A stretch of DNA of 64,000 bases from Meishania sp964351985 (GCA_964351985.1 CAYGPR010000016.1:10236-74235), one strand, 5' to 3'. Positions 9,980 through 19,060 are shown, counted from the first letter of the stretch. Numbers and translations are program-made. Notes: generated by a model from the letters alone, not told the origin.

Positions 9980-10948
9980 TTAATATCCAACTTTAGTGCG
10001 AACCCGCTCTAAAACCCCATCTGCAACTTTTTTGGCTTTATCGGCACCAAGTGCCAGTGCGTGGTCGATTTCATCCAAGTGGGTCATGTAATAGTCGAAC
10101 CGTTCTTGGGCATGACCGAATTTTTCGATAACAACTTCGAACAATGCTTGTTTGGCATGACCATATCCATAATTTCCGCCCAAATAATTTTGACGCATTT
10201 CGGCAATCTGTTCGGATGAGGCCAAAATCTTATATAGCGCAAAAACGTTGTCGGTATCTGGGTTTTTGGGATCTTCCATCGGAGTAGAGTCGGTTTGAAT
10301 GCCCATAATCTGCTTGCGCAGCTGTTTATGCGGCTGAAAGATATTGATGAGGTTGCCTTTGCTTTTGCTCATTTTTTCACCATCCGTACCGGGAATATAC
10401 ATGGTCTCTTCTTGAACTTTTGCCTCCGGTAGTACAAAAGTCTCTCCCAATTGGGCATGGAACCTTGAGGCTACATCACGCGTCATTTCAAGATGTTGCA
10501 GTTGATCTTTCCCTACGGGAACAACGTTCGCGTCGTAAAGCAGAATATCTGCCGCCATCAACATCGGGTAGGTAAAGATTCCTGCATTGACATCTTCCAA
10601 TCGATTGGCTTTATCCTTAAAAGAATGTGCTAAAGTCAGACGTTGATATGGGAAGAAACAACAGAGATACCAGGCAAGCTCGGAAACTTGGGGCACATCG
10701 CTTTGTCTGTAAAAAACGGTCTTTTCAATATCGAGCCCAAAGGCCAGCCAAGCTGCTGCGGTGGCGTAGGTGTTGTTTCGTAATTCTTCCCCATTTTTGA
10801 TTTGGGTCAACGAATGCATATCGGCAATAAACAAAAAAGATTCGTTTTTAGGATCCGAGGCCATTTCAATAGCGGGAATGATGGCACCCAAAATATTTCC
10901 CAAATGTGGAGTTCCTGTACTTTGTATTCCTGTTAATATCCGTGCCAT
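9980..10948 (-). CDS. trpS: Tryptophanyl-tRNA synthetase
   Basis: 322 residues from the ATG at 10946-10948 (protein begins MARILTGIQSTG), the normal bacterial TrpRS length; in-frame codons further upstream would invade the divergent acyltransferase. Class I synthetase charging tRNA-Trp. The HIGH-type motif is TPHLGN near residue 13 and the KMSKS motif is GEKMSKSKGN. It is 70 bp upstream of the TonB-plug gene, same strand, and divergent from the acyltransferase. Confidence 0.97.
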   Translation of the reverse strand: MARILTGIQSTGTPHLGNILGAIIPAIEMASDPKNESFLFIADMHSLTQIKNGEELRNNTYATAAAWLAFGLDIEKTVFYRQSDVPQVSELAWYLCCFFPYQRLTLAHSFKDKANRLEDVNAGIFTYPMLMAADILLYDANVVPVGKDQLQHLEMTRDVASRFHAQLGETFVLPEAKVQEETMYIPGTDGEKMSKSKGNLINIFQPHKQLRKQIMGIQTDSTPMEDPKNPDTDNVFALYKILASSEQIAEMRQNYLGGNYGYGHAKQALFEVVIEKFGHAQERFDYYMTHLDEIDHALALGADKAKKVADGVLERVRTKVGY

Positions 10949-11033
10949 CCAAATAATTTCAAAGAGCGACAAAGGTAAAACAAATCGCAAAAATCCTAGT
11001 ACTTTTAGGCCAATGCTTCGATTGATAAGAAAT

Positions 11034-11756
11034 ATGGGCCACATACTGTACCGAATTTGGTTCTACCTATGGGTCGCCGTACCCATAATCGTTTTCTTTC
11101 CCATGCTATTATTGTTCACGCTTTCTGAAAAATGGTATCCCCAATTTTTTTGGATGGCCCGTAATTTATGGGCTGCCCCTATTCTATATGGTATGGGCTG
11201 CCCGCCCAAAATTAAATGGGAGCAGAAAATGCAAAAGGGTAAAAGCTACATGTTGGTTGCGAACCATACCAGTATGTTGGATATCATGTTGATGCTCTTT
11301 GTGAGTAGAAACCCCTTTGTTTTCGTGGGGAAGAAAGAATTGGTCAAGATTCCCCTTTTCGGATTTTTTTACAAACGTGTCTGTATAATGGTCGATAGGG
11401 AGGATACAAAAAGCCGGACGGGAGTATACCGTAGGGCACAACGAAGACTGAACCAAGGGTTGAGTATTTGTATTTTTCCGGAAGGTGGCGTACCTGAAGA
11501 AGATATCGTTTTAGACGAGTTTAAGGATGGAGCCTTCAAAATGGCTATTGCCCATGATATTCCTGTGGTAGCGATGACCTTTTATGACAACAAAAAAAGA
11601 TTCCCCTTTACTTATTTTAGCGGTGGACCGGGAGTAACCAGAGTCAAAGTGCATCATTTTTTTGAAACCAAACTCTTGGTGGAACAAGATAAATTGAACC
11701 TAAGGGAAGAAGTGAGAGCGGTCATTTTGGCGGATTTGACCCATGCCGAAAAATAA
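11034..11756 (+). CDS. Lysophospholipid (1-acylglycerol-3-phosphate) acyltransferase
   Basis: 240 residues from the ATG at 11034; an ATG at 11013 would add seven residues. PlsC-family membrane enzyme making phosphatidic acid from lysophosphatidic acid. An N-terminal membrane helix (WFYLWVAVPIIVFFPML) precedes the catalytic HX4D motif (NHTSMLD, about residue 79) and the acceptor-binding FPEGG motif. A hydrophobic stretch follows HX4D (LMLFVSRNPFVFVG). It is divergent from trpS; a strong hairpin begins directly after its stop codon. Confidence 0.92.
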   Translation: MGHILYRIWFYLWVAVPIIVFFPMLLLFTLSEKWYPQFFWMARNLWAAPILYGMGCPPKIKWEQKMQKGKSYMLVANHTSMLDIMLMLFVSRNPFVFVGKKELVKIPLFGFFYKRVCIMVDREDTKSRTGVYRRAQRRLNQGLSICIFPEGGVPEEDIVLDEFKDGAFKMAIAHDIPVVAMTFYDNKKRFPFTYFSGGPGVTRVKVHHFFETKLLVEQDKLNLREEVRAVILADLTHAEK

Positions 11757-11784
11757 AAGTGCCCCGACAAATGTCGGGGCACTT
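11757..11784. terminator. Strong hairpin terminator, convergent genes
   Basis: A perfect 13-bp inverted repeat (AAGTGCCCCGACA / TGTCGGGGCACTT) separated by AA begins directly after the acyltransferase stop. There is no long T run. A second weaker hairpin (GTCATC / GATGAC, 11790-11809) follows. The pair separates two convergent genes. Confidence 0.8.
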
Positions 11785-11825
11785 AAGGCGTCATCTTTTA
11801 GAGGATGACCTACCTAACCAACTTC

Positions 11826-13364
11826 TTAAAACCGAAAACTTAACCCACTATATACCCCTACTGAAAAAGGCTGAAACGTACCTTGGGTATTCGAAAACGT
11901 ATTCAATTGATATTTAAAGACAGGTTCAATGTTGAGCCGTACCTTGGGCGTAAATTTATAGTTGACCCCGAGCCCGATGTTACCGCTAAAGTTTACTGAA
12001 TTTAGATTGTTTGCCTCTCCCATTTCCGTAGTAAGGTCTCCCGAGCTTAACGATACCGAATTATCTACCAAGAACAATGAGCTTACACCACCAATGAGAT
12101 TGATGCCGAAGCGTTTGTTCACCAAGGCATAATCCAACTCTACGGGCACTTCTACGTATCCGAACTGTTGGGCCATAACTCCGTCACGGGCGGTGCTTTT
12201 CCCAGCCACATCACTTGAAAAACCCTGTTTTTGCGGAAGGGCCGCTGCCCCGACCTTACTCGTTACCACAAGGTTTTGCGATTGGGCGGTATAACTGATA
12301 TTATCGATTTGCCCAGTAGACCTGTCCGTCAAGGCATTAGAGGCGGTCAAAGCCGAGGTGAACTCTATTTCATTGGTGTCGTATCCATAATCCACTTTAT
12401 TGATACCAGAACGGATACTCAACTTTTTGCTCAGCGCATACCCGACCGAAAGCCCATAACTCATATTTATATCTCCCGATTTTGAATTGGGTACAAAAGC
12501 GGAATGTATCGGTGAACCTTCGCCGAACGAATTGAAATAAACCGGAGCGACATTTGCCCCGACTGACCACCGCCCATTTTTATTTTCCGCAATTTCAGCT
12601 TCTTCTTGATTTTCTATTACATCGAAAATGGATTTCTTTTCAGTACTTTCTTCCAGATTTTTTGGAATTTCTTCTTCAGTTTGTGCTATTCCCTCATTTT
12701 CTTCTTTTTCAAGAGCTTCTCCCAAAGATTTTCTTGAAGCCGTCTTTACAATGGCCTCGTTTTTTTCTTGAGTCTCGCCACGTGTTTCGTTTTTTTCTAA
12801 AACTGCTACTGCTTCTTGCTCATTTTGTGGAACTTCCTTAATCGTATTATTTTCGACCACGGCTTCATTTTCAGGAATATTCTTCTTCGATGGGTTTTGA
12901 ACAAGACGGATCTCTTGTTTTTTAGGGCTTAGGCCTTTCCCTTCGTCATTTTTCTTTTTTCTAACTTTAATGGGAATCTGGTTTTCTTCGATGTCGTCGT
13001 TCGATGACTCGTCGCTTTCCAATTCATCTTTCGAATCGGATGCAGCAACCGACTCTTCTGTCCCCTGAATTTCCAAGATTTTTTCTACTTCGTCCTTCGA
13101 AGTGCCCGGATCTACATCTTGTGGTTTTTCCACATCGGTGACACTAGGATTGTCTTCAGTCGTATCTGCGAACGGATTAATGGCATAAATCAATATGGCC
13201 AATGTAGCAGCTATTCCACCAAGTTTCCACCAAATCGGAATGACCCTACGTCTGTTTTTCTTATCCAAGGAGTCCGATATGTTTTCCCAAACTTTTTCAT
13301 CGGGAATCTCAGAGAAATCCTTGAATTTCTCTTGAAATAATTTGTCTAAGTTCTTTTTGCTCAT
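11826..13364 (-). CDS. Anti-sigma-like / transmembrane / outer-membrane beta-barrel fusion protein
   Basis: 512 residues from the ATG at 13362-13364. Residues 1-40 are charged and helical (FQEKFKDFSEIPDEKVWENI), like the cytosolic part of Bacteroidota anti-sigma proteins. One membrane helix follows at about 42-63 (WWKLGGIAATLAILIYAI), then about 210 residues of highly charged E/K/N-rich linker, and from about residue 285 an outer-membrane beta-barrel domain (starting RWSVGANVAPVYFNS) ending in the classic aromatic signal SGLSFRF. It follows the ECF sigma gene by 40 bp, same strand. Inference: a cytosol-to-outer-membrane regulator of that sigma factor. Confidence 0.78.
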   Translation of the reverse strand: MSKKNLDKLFQEKFKDFSEIPDEKVWENISDSLDKKNRRRVIPIWWKLGGIAATLAILIYAINPFADTTEDNPSVTDVEKPQDVDPGTSKDEVEKILEIQGTEESVAASDSKDELESDESSNDDIEENQIPIKVRKKKNDEGKGLSPKKQEIRLVQNPSKKNIPENEAVVENNTIKEVPQNEQEAVAVLEKNETRGETQEKNEAIVKTASRKSLGEALEKEENEGIAQTEEEIPKNLEESTEKKSIFDVIENQEEAEIAENKNGRWSVGANVAPVYFNSFGEGSPIHSAFVPNSKSGDINMSYGLSVGYALSKKLSIRSGINKVDYGYDTNEIEFTSALTASNALTDRSTGQIDNISYTAQSQNLVVTSKVGAAALPQKQGFSSDVAGKSTARDGVMAQQFGYVEVPVELDYALVNKRFGINLIGGVSSLFLVDNSVSLSSGDLTTEMGEANNLNSVNFSGNIGLGVNYKFTPKVRLNIEPVFKYQLNTFSNTQGTFQPFSVGVYSGLSFRF

Positions 13365-13404
13365 TTTACAATGACTTTGTGTTTGCTTACCATGAATGTA
13401 AGGG

Positions 13405-14004
13405 TCATAGTATGCTACCAAATACGATAATCAGTATTCCGATGATGGATCTGGTAATTTTGGTTTCAATTTTTTCTTTTAAAATATGCCTTGCCCGGGC
13501 AAGGTTTGACTTTGATGTACCGGCCGAAGTTCCCAAGCGATCTGCGATTTCCTTATGGGAATATCCATCCAAAACATACATATTAAAGGTTGTGCGATAT
13601 TTATTGGGAAGTTCTTGAATGAAATTTAGTAAGGTGTGAAGTTCGATTCCGTTATCGGTCTCGATTTCAACTTCACTTTCCGTATTTTCGGATACTACGT
13701 CTAAATACTCCTCTTTTCTAAATTTTTGAAGTATGGTATTTACCGTGATCCGTTTCATCCAACCCTCGAAAGAACCTTTTGCCCCAAATTGTCCGATCTT
13801 GTCAAAAATGGTCATAAAACTATCGTGAAGGTTATCTTCCGCCTCCATTTTATTGTGCGAGTATTTAAGACAGATACCGAACAGTATATGGGAATATTGC
13901 CTATATAATTGCTCTTGCGCCTGTCTATCTCCTTTTTTGCACTTGTTTATGAGTTCTTCTAGACTCAAATTGTCGGTTAGGTATTTTGTGAAGGTCTTGA
14001 ACAC
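13405..14004 (-). CDS. ECF RNA polymerase sigma factor
   Basis: 199 residues. Sigma-70 region 2 is at about 20-90 (YRQYSHILFGICLKYSHN, then GSFEGWMKRITVN) and region 4 at about 128-178 (LPNKYRTTFNMYVLDGYSHK, EIADRLGTSAGTSKSNLARAR, a helix-turn-helix). No long C-terminal sensor domain is present, but the last ~15 residues are strongly hydrophobic (SIIGILIIVFGSIL), unusual for a soluble sigma factor. It is immediately upstream of the anti-sigma-like/barrel gene. Confidence 0.92.
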   Translation of the reverse strand: MFKTFTKYLTDNLSLEELINKCKKGDRQAQEQLYRQYSHILFGICLKYSHNKMEAEDNLHDSFMTIFDKIGQFGAKGSFEGWMKRITVNTILQKFRKEEYLDVVSENTESEVEIETDNGIELHTLLNFIQELPNKYRTTFNMYVLDGYSHKEIADRLGTSAGTSKSNLARARHILKEKIETKITRSIIGILIIVFGSIL

Positions 14005-14034
14005 TTTTTAGTATTCAATACCCTCGCTATTGTT

Positions 14035-14451
14035 CTAATTTACGGGAACCTCTACCTCTAAAAACTGCGCTTCACCGGCCTCGTCCTTTCCAGTATAAAA
14101 CCGGAAAATATAAGGTTCATCGTATAGCACTTCAAATTGAAAAGTGTCCTGAACTTCTTGATCGACGGGCTGACAGTCCGGTTTCTCAAGAATGGCTCCG
14201 ACAGCTATCACGTTTCTTACGGTAACGTCAGAACTGGTGACATCAAATCCCTCGATCAATGTACAATCGTTCGGCCGAATCATATTAACTTTTATCGTGT
14301 AAATCTGATACTGGTCAAAAGACTCGGGCACTTCTACGGTTGTAATCTGTAAAGGTTCGTAATGAAAATTTACTCCATCATCGTCCAAACTACAAGAACT
14401 GACCAAAAAGAATAGGGTTACAGCTAAGAAAGTTAAAAATAACCGTCTCAT
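14035..14451 (-). CDS. Uncharacterised lipoprotein
   Basis: 138 residues with a lipoprotein signal (LVSSC lipobox, then SLDDDG, an acidic start resembling surface-export signals of Bacteroidota lipoproteins). The rest is predicted beta-rich with two further Cys residues (NDCTLIEG, PDCQPVDQ) that could form a disulfide. No family recognised. It lies 30 bp upstream of the ECF sigma gene on the same strand, so it may belong to that unit. Confidence 0.75.
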   Translation of the reverse strand: MRRLFLTFLAVTLFFLVSSCSLDDDGVNFHYEPLQITTVEVPESFDQYQIYTIKVNMIRPNDCTLIEGFDVTSSDVTVRNVIAVGAILEKPDCQPVDQEVQDTFQFEVLYDEPYIFRFYTGKDEAGEAQFLEVEVPVN

Positions 14452-14535
14452 AATAAAACAATTTTTCCCTAAGATGTGAGGAATGCGTGAAGGTTGCGTT
14501 AAAATCGGTTAAATTGATACAATAACGGACGGAAA

Positions 14536-15540
14536 CTATTTGAGCGCATTGATGGCCTCTCTAATTTTTCCATCAAGTTCTTCGAAAAGTTCTGGGTTGT
14601 CATTGAGCAATGATTTCACGGCATCTCGACCTTGGCCTAGTTTGGTATCACCATAGGCGAACCAAGATCCACTTTTCTTGATAATCTCGTATTCCACGCC
14701 AAGATCGATGATTTCACCGACCCTAGAAATACCTTCGCCATACATGATGTCAAATTCGGCCATCTTGAAAGGTGGGGCTACTTTGTTCTTTACGACTTTG
14801 ACCCGGGTTTTGTTTCCCTGTACCGCTCCATCGGTATTTTTAATCTGCGTAGACCTACGGATATCCAGTCTAACTGATGCATAGAATTTCAGTGCGTTAC
14901 CACCGGTAGTAGTTTCAGGGTTTCCGAACATGACCCCGATTTTCTCTCGCAATTGGTTAATGAAGATGACCGTACAATGCGTCTTGCTGATCGATCCTGT
15001 CAATTTACGAAGGGCCTGTGACATCAATCTTGCATGGAGCCCCATTTTAGAATCGCCCATTTCGCCTTCGATCTCACTCTTGGGAGTCAAGGCCGCAACA
15101 GAATCGATGACCACGATATCGATAGCACCGGAACGGATCAGATTATCGGCGATTTCAAGACCTTGTTCGCCGTTATCTGGCTGCGAAATAATTAGATTAT
15201 CAATATCTACCCCAAGCTTTTCGGCATAAAAACGATCAAAGGCATGCTCGGCGTCGATAAAGGCCGCAATACCCCCATTTTTTTGGGCCTCAGCTATGGC
15301 GTGTAAGGTCAATGTAGTTTTTCCGGAAGATTCAGGACCGTAAATTTCGATGACTCTTCCACGGGGATACCCTCCGACACCCAATGCAATATCCAAGCCC
15401 AAAGAACCTGACGGAATTACCTCAACATCTTCTACAACACTATCGCCCATTTTCATGACAGCACCTTTACCGTAGGTCTTGTCCAATTTGTCTAGGGTCA
15501 ACTTTAAGGCCTTTAATTTCGCGTCTTTTTCCGAACTCAT
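14536..15540 (-). CDS. recA: Recombinase RecA
   Basis: 334 residues. ATP-dependent strand-exchange protein of homologous recombination and SOS induction. Walker A is GPESSGKTT (about residue 69), Walker B IDIVVIDSVAALTPKSE, loop L2 region GNPETTTGGNALKFYASVR, and the conserved core continues through residue ~330. The variable acidic C-terminal tail of other RecA proteins is short. It is monocistronic on the minus strand, with 507 bp separating its start from divergent trhO. I saw no clear SOS-type operator upstream. Confidence 0.98.
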   Translation of the reverse strand: MSSEKDAKLKALKLTLDKLDKTYGKGAVMKMGDSVVEDVEVIPSGSLGLDIALGVGGYPRGRVIEIYGPESSGKTTLTLHAIAEAQKNGGIAAFIDAEHAFDRFYAEKLGVDIDNLIISQPDNGEQGLEIADNLIRSGAIDIVVIDSVAALTPKSEIEGEMGDSKMGLHARLMSQALRKLTGSISKTHCTVIFINQLREKIGVMFGNPETTTGGNALKFYASVRLDIRRSTQIKNTDGAVQGNKTRVKVVKNKVAPPFKMAEFDIMYGEGISRVGEIIDLGVEYEIIKKSGSWFAYGDTKLGQGRDAVKSLLNDNPELFEELDGKIREAINALK

Positions 15541-15840
15541 TTTTTTAGTTTCTTAGGTTTTTGTTCCACAAGCACAACTACCTGTCCTTTGGAATTTGGA
15601 ATTTGATTTTTTTGGGATTTTATGCTCGTAGGGCATGTACTTTAGGGTCGCTAAATTAGTGTTTCTTTTTGCATATAACAACCGCGACGCAACCTTTTTG
15701 GAAAAGTCGCATCTACTAAAAAAGGAATACATACTAACTCAATGTATAATCCCCTTTTTTAGTGTTAGGGGGCAACGGTGGCCACTTCCCTTTTTGCATT
15801 TCAAAGAATGCTGTGAAAAAGAAAAAATGGGATGGCCGAT

Positions 15841-15874
15841 AAAGAGTCTTGACCGAGCGTTAGGACTCTTTTTT
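15841..15874 (+). terminator. Orphan rho-independent terminator
   Basis: AAAGAGTC / GACTCTTT 8-bp stem with a 15-base loop, followed by a T run on the plus strand. It faces away from recA and lies upstream of the trhO promoter, so an unannotated short transcript may end here. Confidence 0.6.
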
Positions 15875-15963
15875 ATTAGCGAAACTCCATTTTGACAAAT
15901 ATGCAATGCGCTGACGAAACGTAGGGTTGAATTAACCTTGACTTTACGTCGGGATATGTTGGA

Positions 15964-15993
15964 TTTGAATGGCTAGCATAAATTCTACTTTTG
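15964..15993 (+). promoter_or_regulatory. Bacteroidota-type promoter of trhO
   Basis: TTTG at 15964-15967 and TACTTTTG at 15986-15993, 18 bases apart, match the -33 TTTG / -7 TAnnTTTG consensus of Bacteroidota primary sigma promoters. The predicted start of transcription is near 16000, about 48 bases before the trhO ATG. Confidence 0.7.
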
Positions 15994-16047
15994 CTATCTT
16001 GCACCCATATAAAAACATTCTTTTTCAACTTAAAATATTAGTATAGC

Positions 16048-17079
16048 ATGCAACTGTACAATACCTTGAGTGCAAAAGAAAGAGCGGCCCTTATCGAAGA
16101 AGCCGGGCAAGAACGCCTGACCATCTCTTTCTATACATATGCACATATCGGCAATACGTCGATTTTCAGAAACCACTTATTCATCCATTGGAACGAGCTT
16201 GATGTGCTTGGCCGTATTTATGTCGCCAACGAGGGCATCAATGCACAGTTGTCCGTTCCGGCCGAAAACTTCGAAGCCTTTAAAAAACATTTGGACAGTA
16301 TTTCTTTTTTGGAAAACGTACGCCTGAACATTGCGATTGAGCAAGACAATAAATCGTTTCTCAAATTAAAGGTTAAAGTGCGTAAAAAAATTGTAGCCGA
16401 TGGCCTGAACGATTCAACGTTCGATGTAACCAATAAAGGCATTCATGTAGGAGCCGAACAGTTCAATGAACTCATCGAAGACCCTGATACTATTTTGGTC
16501 GATATGCGAAATCACTACGAAAGTGAAATCGGCCATTTTAAAAATGCTGTAACCCCTGATGTAGATACGTTTCGCGATTCTTTGGATATCATTGAACGTG
16601 ATTTGTCCGACTTTAAAGAAGATAAAAAACTGGTTATGTATTGCACCGGCGGCATTCGTTGTGAAAAGGCCAGTGCCTATTATAAGCACAAAGGGTTCAA
16701 ACAAGTTTATCAACTTGAAGGCGGAATCATTGATTATGCCCGCCAGGTCGAAAAGAAAAAATTGGAAAATAAGTTTTTGGGAAAGAATTTCGTTTTTGAC
16801 CATCGGCGCGGCGAACGCATAACGGACGTTATTATCGCCCAATGCCATCAATGTGGAAAACCATATGACACTCATGTAAATTGTGCTAACGAAGCCTGCC
16901 ACTTACTTTTTATTCAATGCCGGGAGTGCGCCGACAAAATGGACGAATGTTGCTCCGACCATTGTAAAGGGGTTCATGCGCTGCCCTATGAAGAACAGAA
17001 AAAATTAAGAAAGGGCAAAGGGGCTAGCAATAAGATTTTCAAAAAGGGAAGGTCAGAGGTGTTGAAATTCAAGAAATAA
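16048..17079 (+). CDS. trhO: tRNA uridine(34) hydroxylase TrhO (rhodanese-related)
   Basis: 343 residues. The YceA/TrhO family makes 5-hydroxyuridine at the tRNA wobble position. It has an N-terminal acylphosphatase-like domain (about 20-120), a rhodanese domain (about 140-240) with active-site Cys in MYCTGGIRCEKA, and a C-terminal Cys-rich region with paired CxxC-type motifs (CHQCGKPYDTHVNC, CRECADKMDECC) typical of the long form. It is monocistronic, with a clear promoter upstream. Confidence 0.93.
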   Translation: MQLYNTLSAKERAALIEEAGQERLTISFYTYAHIGNTSIFRNHLFIHWNELDVLGRIYVANEGINAQLSVPAENFEAFKKHLDSISFLENVRLNIAIEQDNKSFLKLKVKVRKKIVADGLNDSTFDVTNKGIHVGAEQFNELIEDPDTILVDMRNHYESEIGHFKNAVTPDVDTFRDSLDIIERDLSDFKEDKKLVMYCTGGIRCEKASAYYKHKGFKQVYQLEGGIIDYARQVEKKKLENKFLGKNFVFDHRRGERITDVIIAQCHQCGKPYDTHVNCANEACHLLFIQCRECADKMDECCSDHCKGVHALPYEEQKKLRKGKGASNKIFKKGRSEVLKFKK

Positions 17080-17085
17080 GTATTC

Positions 17086-17236
17086 AGTTGGCAGTGGCAG
17101 TCGGCGGAAAAAACTTTGGGCCCGTGAGGTGATAGGTTTATATTTCAACGCTCGCCGGACCGCTCTTAAAAATAGTAGGTCATCGAGTATCGAACACCGA
17201 AAAAATACTGCCTACTGTGACTGTACACTGCCAACT
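17086..17236. repeat. Small element bounded by inverted repeats
   Basis: An 11-bp perfect inverted repeat (AGTTGGCAGTG at 17086-17096, CACTGCCAACT at 17226-17236) brackets about 150 bases of non-coding DNA between trhO and ricT. Homology extends imperfectly inward (GCAGTC / GACTGT). The rest of 17080-17339 holds nothing else recognisable. It may be a dispersed intergenic repeat or MITE-like relic. Confidence 0.5.
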
Positions 17237-17339
17237 TTCTTCACATCACATTAAAATTTCACTACCTTTACAATTGAGTTTAATATGAACCCTATTTGGC
17301 ATATATCGAACGGATTTAGGCCAAACCAAGATATAAAAT

Positions 17340-18578
17340 ATGGGCTGTAGCAGTTGTTCGACCGGTAAGGACGGACAACCACGTGGATGCAAGAACAACG
17401 GAACTTGTGGTACCGATGGTTGTAATAAATTAACTGTTTTCGATTGGCTTTCCAACATGTCGCTCCCCAATGGGGAAAAACCTTTTGACTGTGTGGAAGT
17501 CCGATTTAAGAATAGTCGAAAAGAATTCTTCAGAAATACAGAGAACCTCTCACTTTCGATTGGAGATATTGTGGCGACACAAGCACAGTCAGGTCACGAT
17601 GTGGGCATGGTTACCCTTGTCGGTGAACTAGTGAAGGTGCAGATGAAGCGTAAAAAAGTAGATACCAAAAATCCCGAACTTCCCAAAGTATATAGAAAAG
17701 CAACGCAAAAGGATATCGACATTTGGCAAAAATGTCGTGATAGGGAAGAGGAGATAAAAAAACGAGCACGTGAAATAGCGATCATCCTCAAACTTCAGAT
17801 GAAAATCTCGGATGTAGAGTTTCAAGGCGATGGCTCGAAGGCCACTTTTTATTATACGGCCGAAGAGCGTGTTGACTTTAGGCAATTGATCAAAGACATG
17901 GCGAAAGCTTTCGGTATCCGCATCGAAATGCGCCAGATCGGTTACCGCCAAGAAGCACAGCGCTTGGGTGGTATCGGTTCTTGCGGCCGAGAACTTTGTT
18001 GCTCTACGTGGCTTACCGATTTCAGGTCGGTAAGTACTTCAGCGGCCCGTTACCAACAGCTATCGTTAAATCCTCAAAAATTGGCCGGCCAATGTGGCAA
18101 ATTGAAATGTTGTCTGAACTATGAATTGGATGTATATCTTGATGCTTTAAAAGACTTCCCGTCTCCCGACACAAAACTTCAAACGGAAAAAGGAGTAGCC
18201 TTCTGCCAAAAGTCCGATATTTTCAAGTCGACTTTATGGTTTTCCTATAAAGAGGACCCGTCCAATTGGCACGCACTTTCCAAAGAACAGGTCAATGAGA
18301 TTCTGGAGAAAAACAAGAAGAAGGAAAAAATTACCAGTTTAGAAGAATATGCCGTTGAAAATCTCGTTGAAGAAAAAGTGGTCTTTGAAAATGTTGTCGG
18401 ACAAGATAGCTTAACACGATTCGACAGGCCAAAAAAATCAAGAGGCAGAAATAATAACCGAAATCGAAATCGCAATAAAGGAAGTAGGGGAGCGAATAGT
18501 GCTACGAAAACTACGAATAACAAGAACAACAATAAAAAAAGAAGGAATCCCAGAAAAAAACGTCAGAACAATGCCTAA
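17340..18578 (+). CDS. ricT: RicT-like PSP1-domain protein
   Basis: 412 residues. The PSP1 C-terminal domain with the Cys-rich Fe-S-associated motifs of RicT (YaaT) is clear: SCGRELCCSTW and CGKLKCCLNYEL. In Bacillus the RicA/F/T complex affects RNA processing; the Flavobacteriia role is less studied. The N-terminus adds a further Cys-rich segment (CSSCSTGKDGQPRGCKNN), and the C-terminus is a basic, Asn/Arg/Lys-rich tail (about 365-412) that could bind RNA. gldH overlaps its end by 8 bp. Confidence 0.87.
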   Translation: MGCSSCSTGKDGQPRGCKNNGTCGTDGCNKLTVFDWLSNMSLPNGEKPFDCVEVRFKNSRKEFFRNTENLSLSIGDIVATQAQSGHDVGMVTLVGELVKVQMKRKKVDTKNPELPKVYRKATQKDIDIWQKCRDREEEIKKRAREIAIILKLQMKISDVEFQGDGSKATFYYTAEERVDFRQLIKDMAKAFGIRIEMRQIGYRQEAQRLGGIGSCGRELCCSTWLTDFRSVSTSAARYQQLSLNPQKLAGQCGKLKCCLNYELDVYLDALKDFPSPDTKLQTEKGVAFCQKSDIFKSTLWFSYKEDPSNWHALSKEQVNEILEKNKKKEKITSLEEYAVENLVEEKVVFENVVGQDSLTRFDRPKKSRGRNNNRNRNRNKGSRGANSATKTTNNKNNNKKRRNPRKKRQNNA

Positions 18579-19056
18579 GAGTTGTATTGTAATAGTGTTA
18601 CTGATGATTTTGATTTCATGTGACACAGCCATGGTAAAGTCTGAATTCAGGGCTACTGACGATGGTTCATGGAATAAAGATAGCATCATTGAATTTGCCT
18701 TTTCTGATTTGGACACCCTTCAGAAACACGACATGTTCATTAATCTTCGAAATGATGAAAGTTTTCCGTACAATAATCTTTTTTTGATTGCAGAACTCAA
18801 TTTTCCATCAGGTGACGTAGTAACCGATACCTTGGAATATCAGATGGCATTGCCCGACGGCCAATGGTTGGGCAAGGGCTACGGAAGCGTCAAAGAGAAT
18901 AAGCTTTGGTACAAAGAAAACATCGTTTTCCCAGATTCTGGCGTATATACCCTAAGATTATCCCATGCTATGCGAAAGAACGGCAATGTCGACGGCGTGG
19001 TGAGTTTGGAGGGCATTACAGATGTGGGATATGAAATTGTAAAACGTAACAAGTAG
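18571..19056 (+). CDS. gldH: Gliding motility lipoprotein GldH
   Basis: 161 residues from the ATG at 18571, which overlaps the ricT stop (ATGCCTAA). The lipobox is LMILISC. The body matches GldH of Flavobacterium: SIIEFAFSDLDTLQKHDMFI, LRNDESFPYNNLFL, and the closing GVVSLEGITDVGYEI. GldH is required for gliding motility in F. johnsoniae. The ricT-gldH-PBP1A order is common in the family and supports the call. Confidence 0.9.
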   Translation: MPKSCIVIVLLMILISCDTAMVKSEFRATDDGSWNKDSIIEFAFSDLDTLQKHDMFINLRNDESFPYNNLFLIAELNFPSGDVVTDTLEYQMALPDGQWLGKGYGSVKENKLWYKENIVFPDSGVYTLRLSHAMRKNGNVDGVVSLEGITDVGYEIVKRNK

Positions 19057-19060
19057 ACCA

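Larger units (their letters stand above)
15541..16047. other. Intergenic region between divergent recA and trhO
   Basis: 507 bases without a convincing gene; an 86-codon plus-strand frame inside it has no recognisable features. It holds the trhO promoter (15964-15993) and a plus-strand terminator-like hairpin (15841-15874) that belongs to no annotated gene. No tRNA cloverleaf seen. Confidence 0.6.

Noticed and set aside
15635..15895. 86-codon plus-strand frame in the recA-trhO gap
   Set aside because: No recognisable domain, runs through a terminator hairpin, and composition is unlike neighbouring genes.
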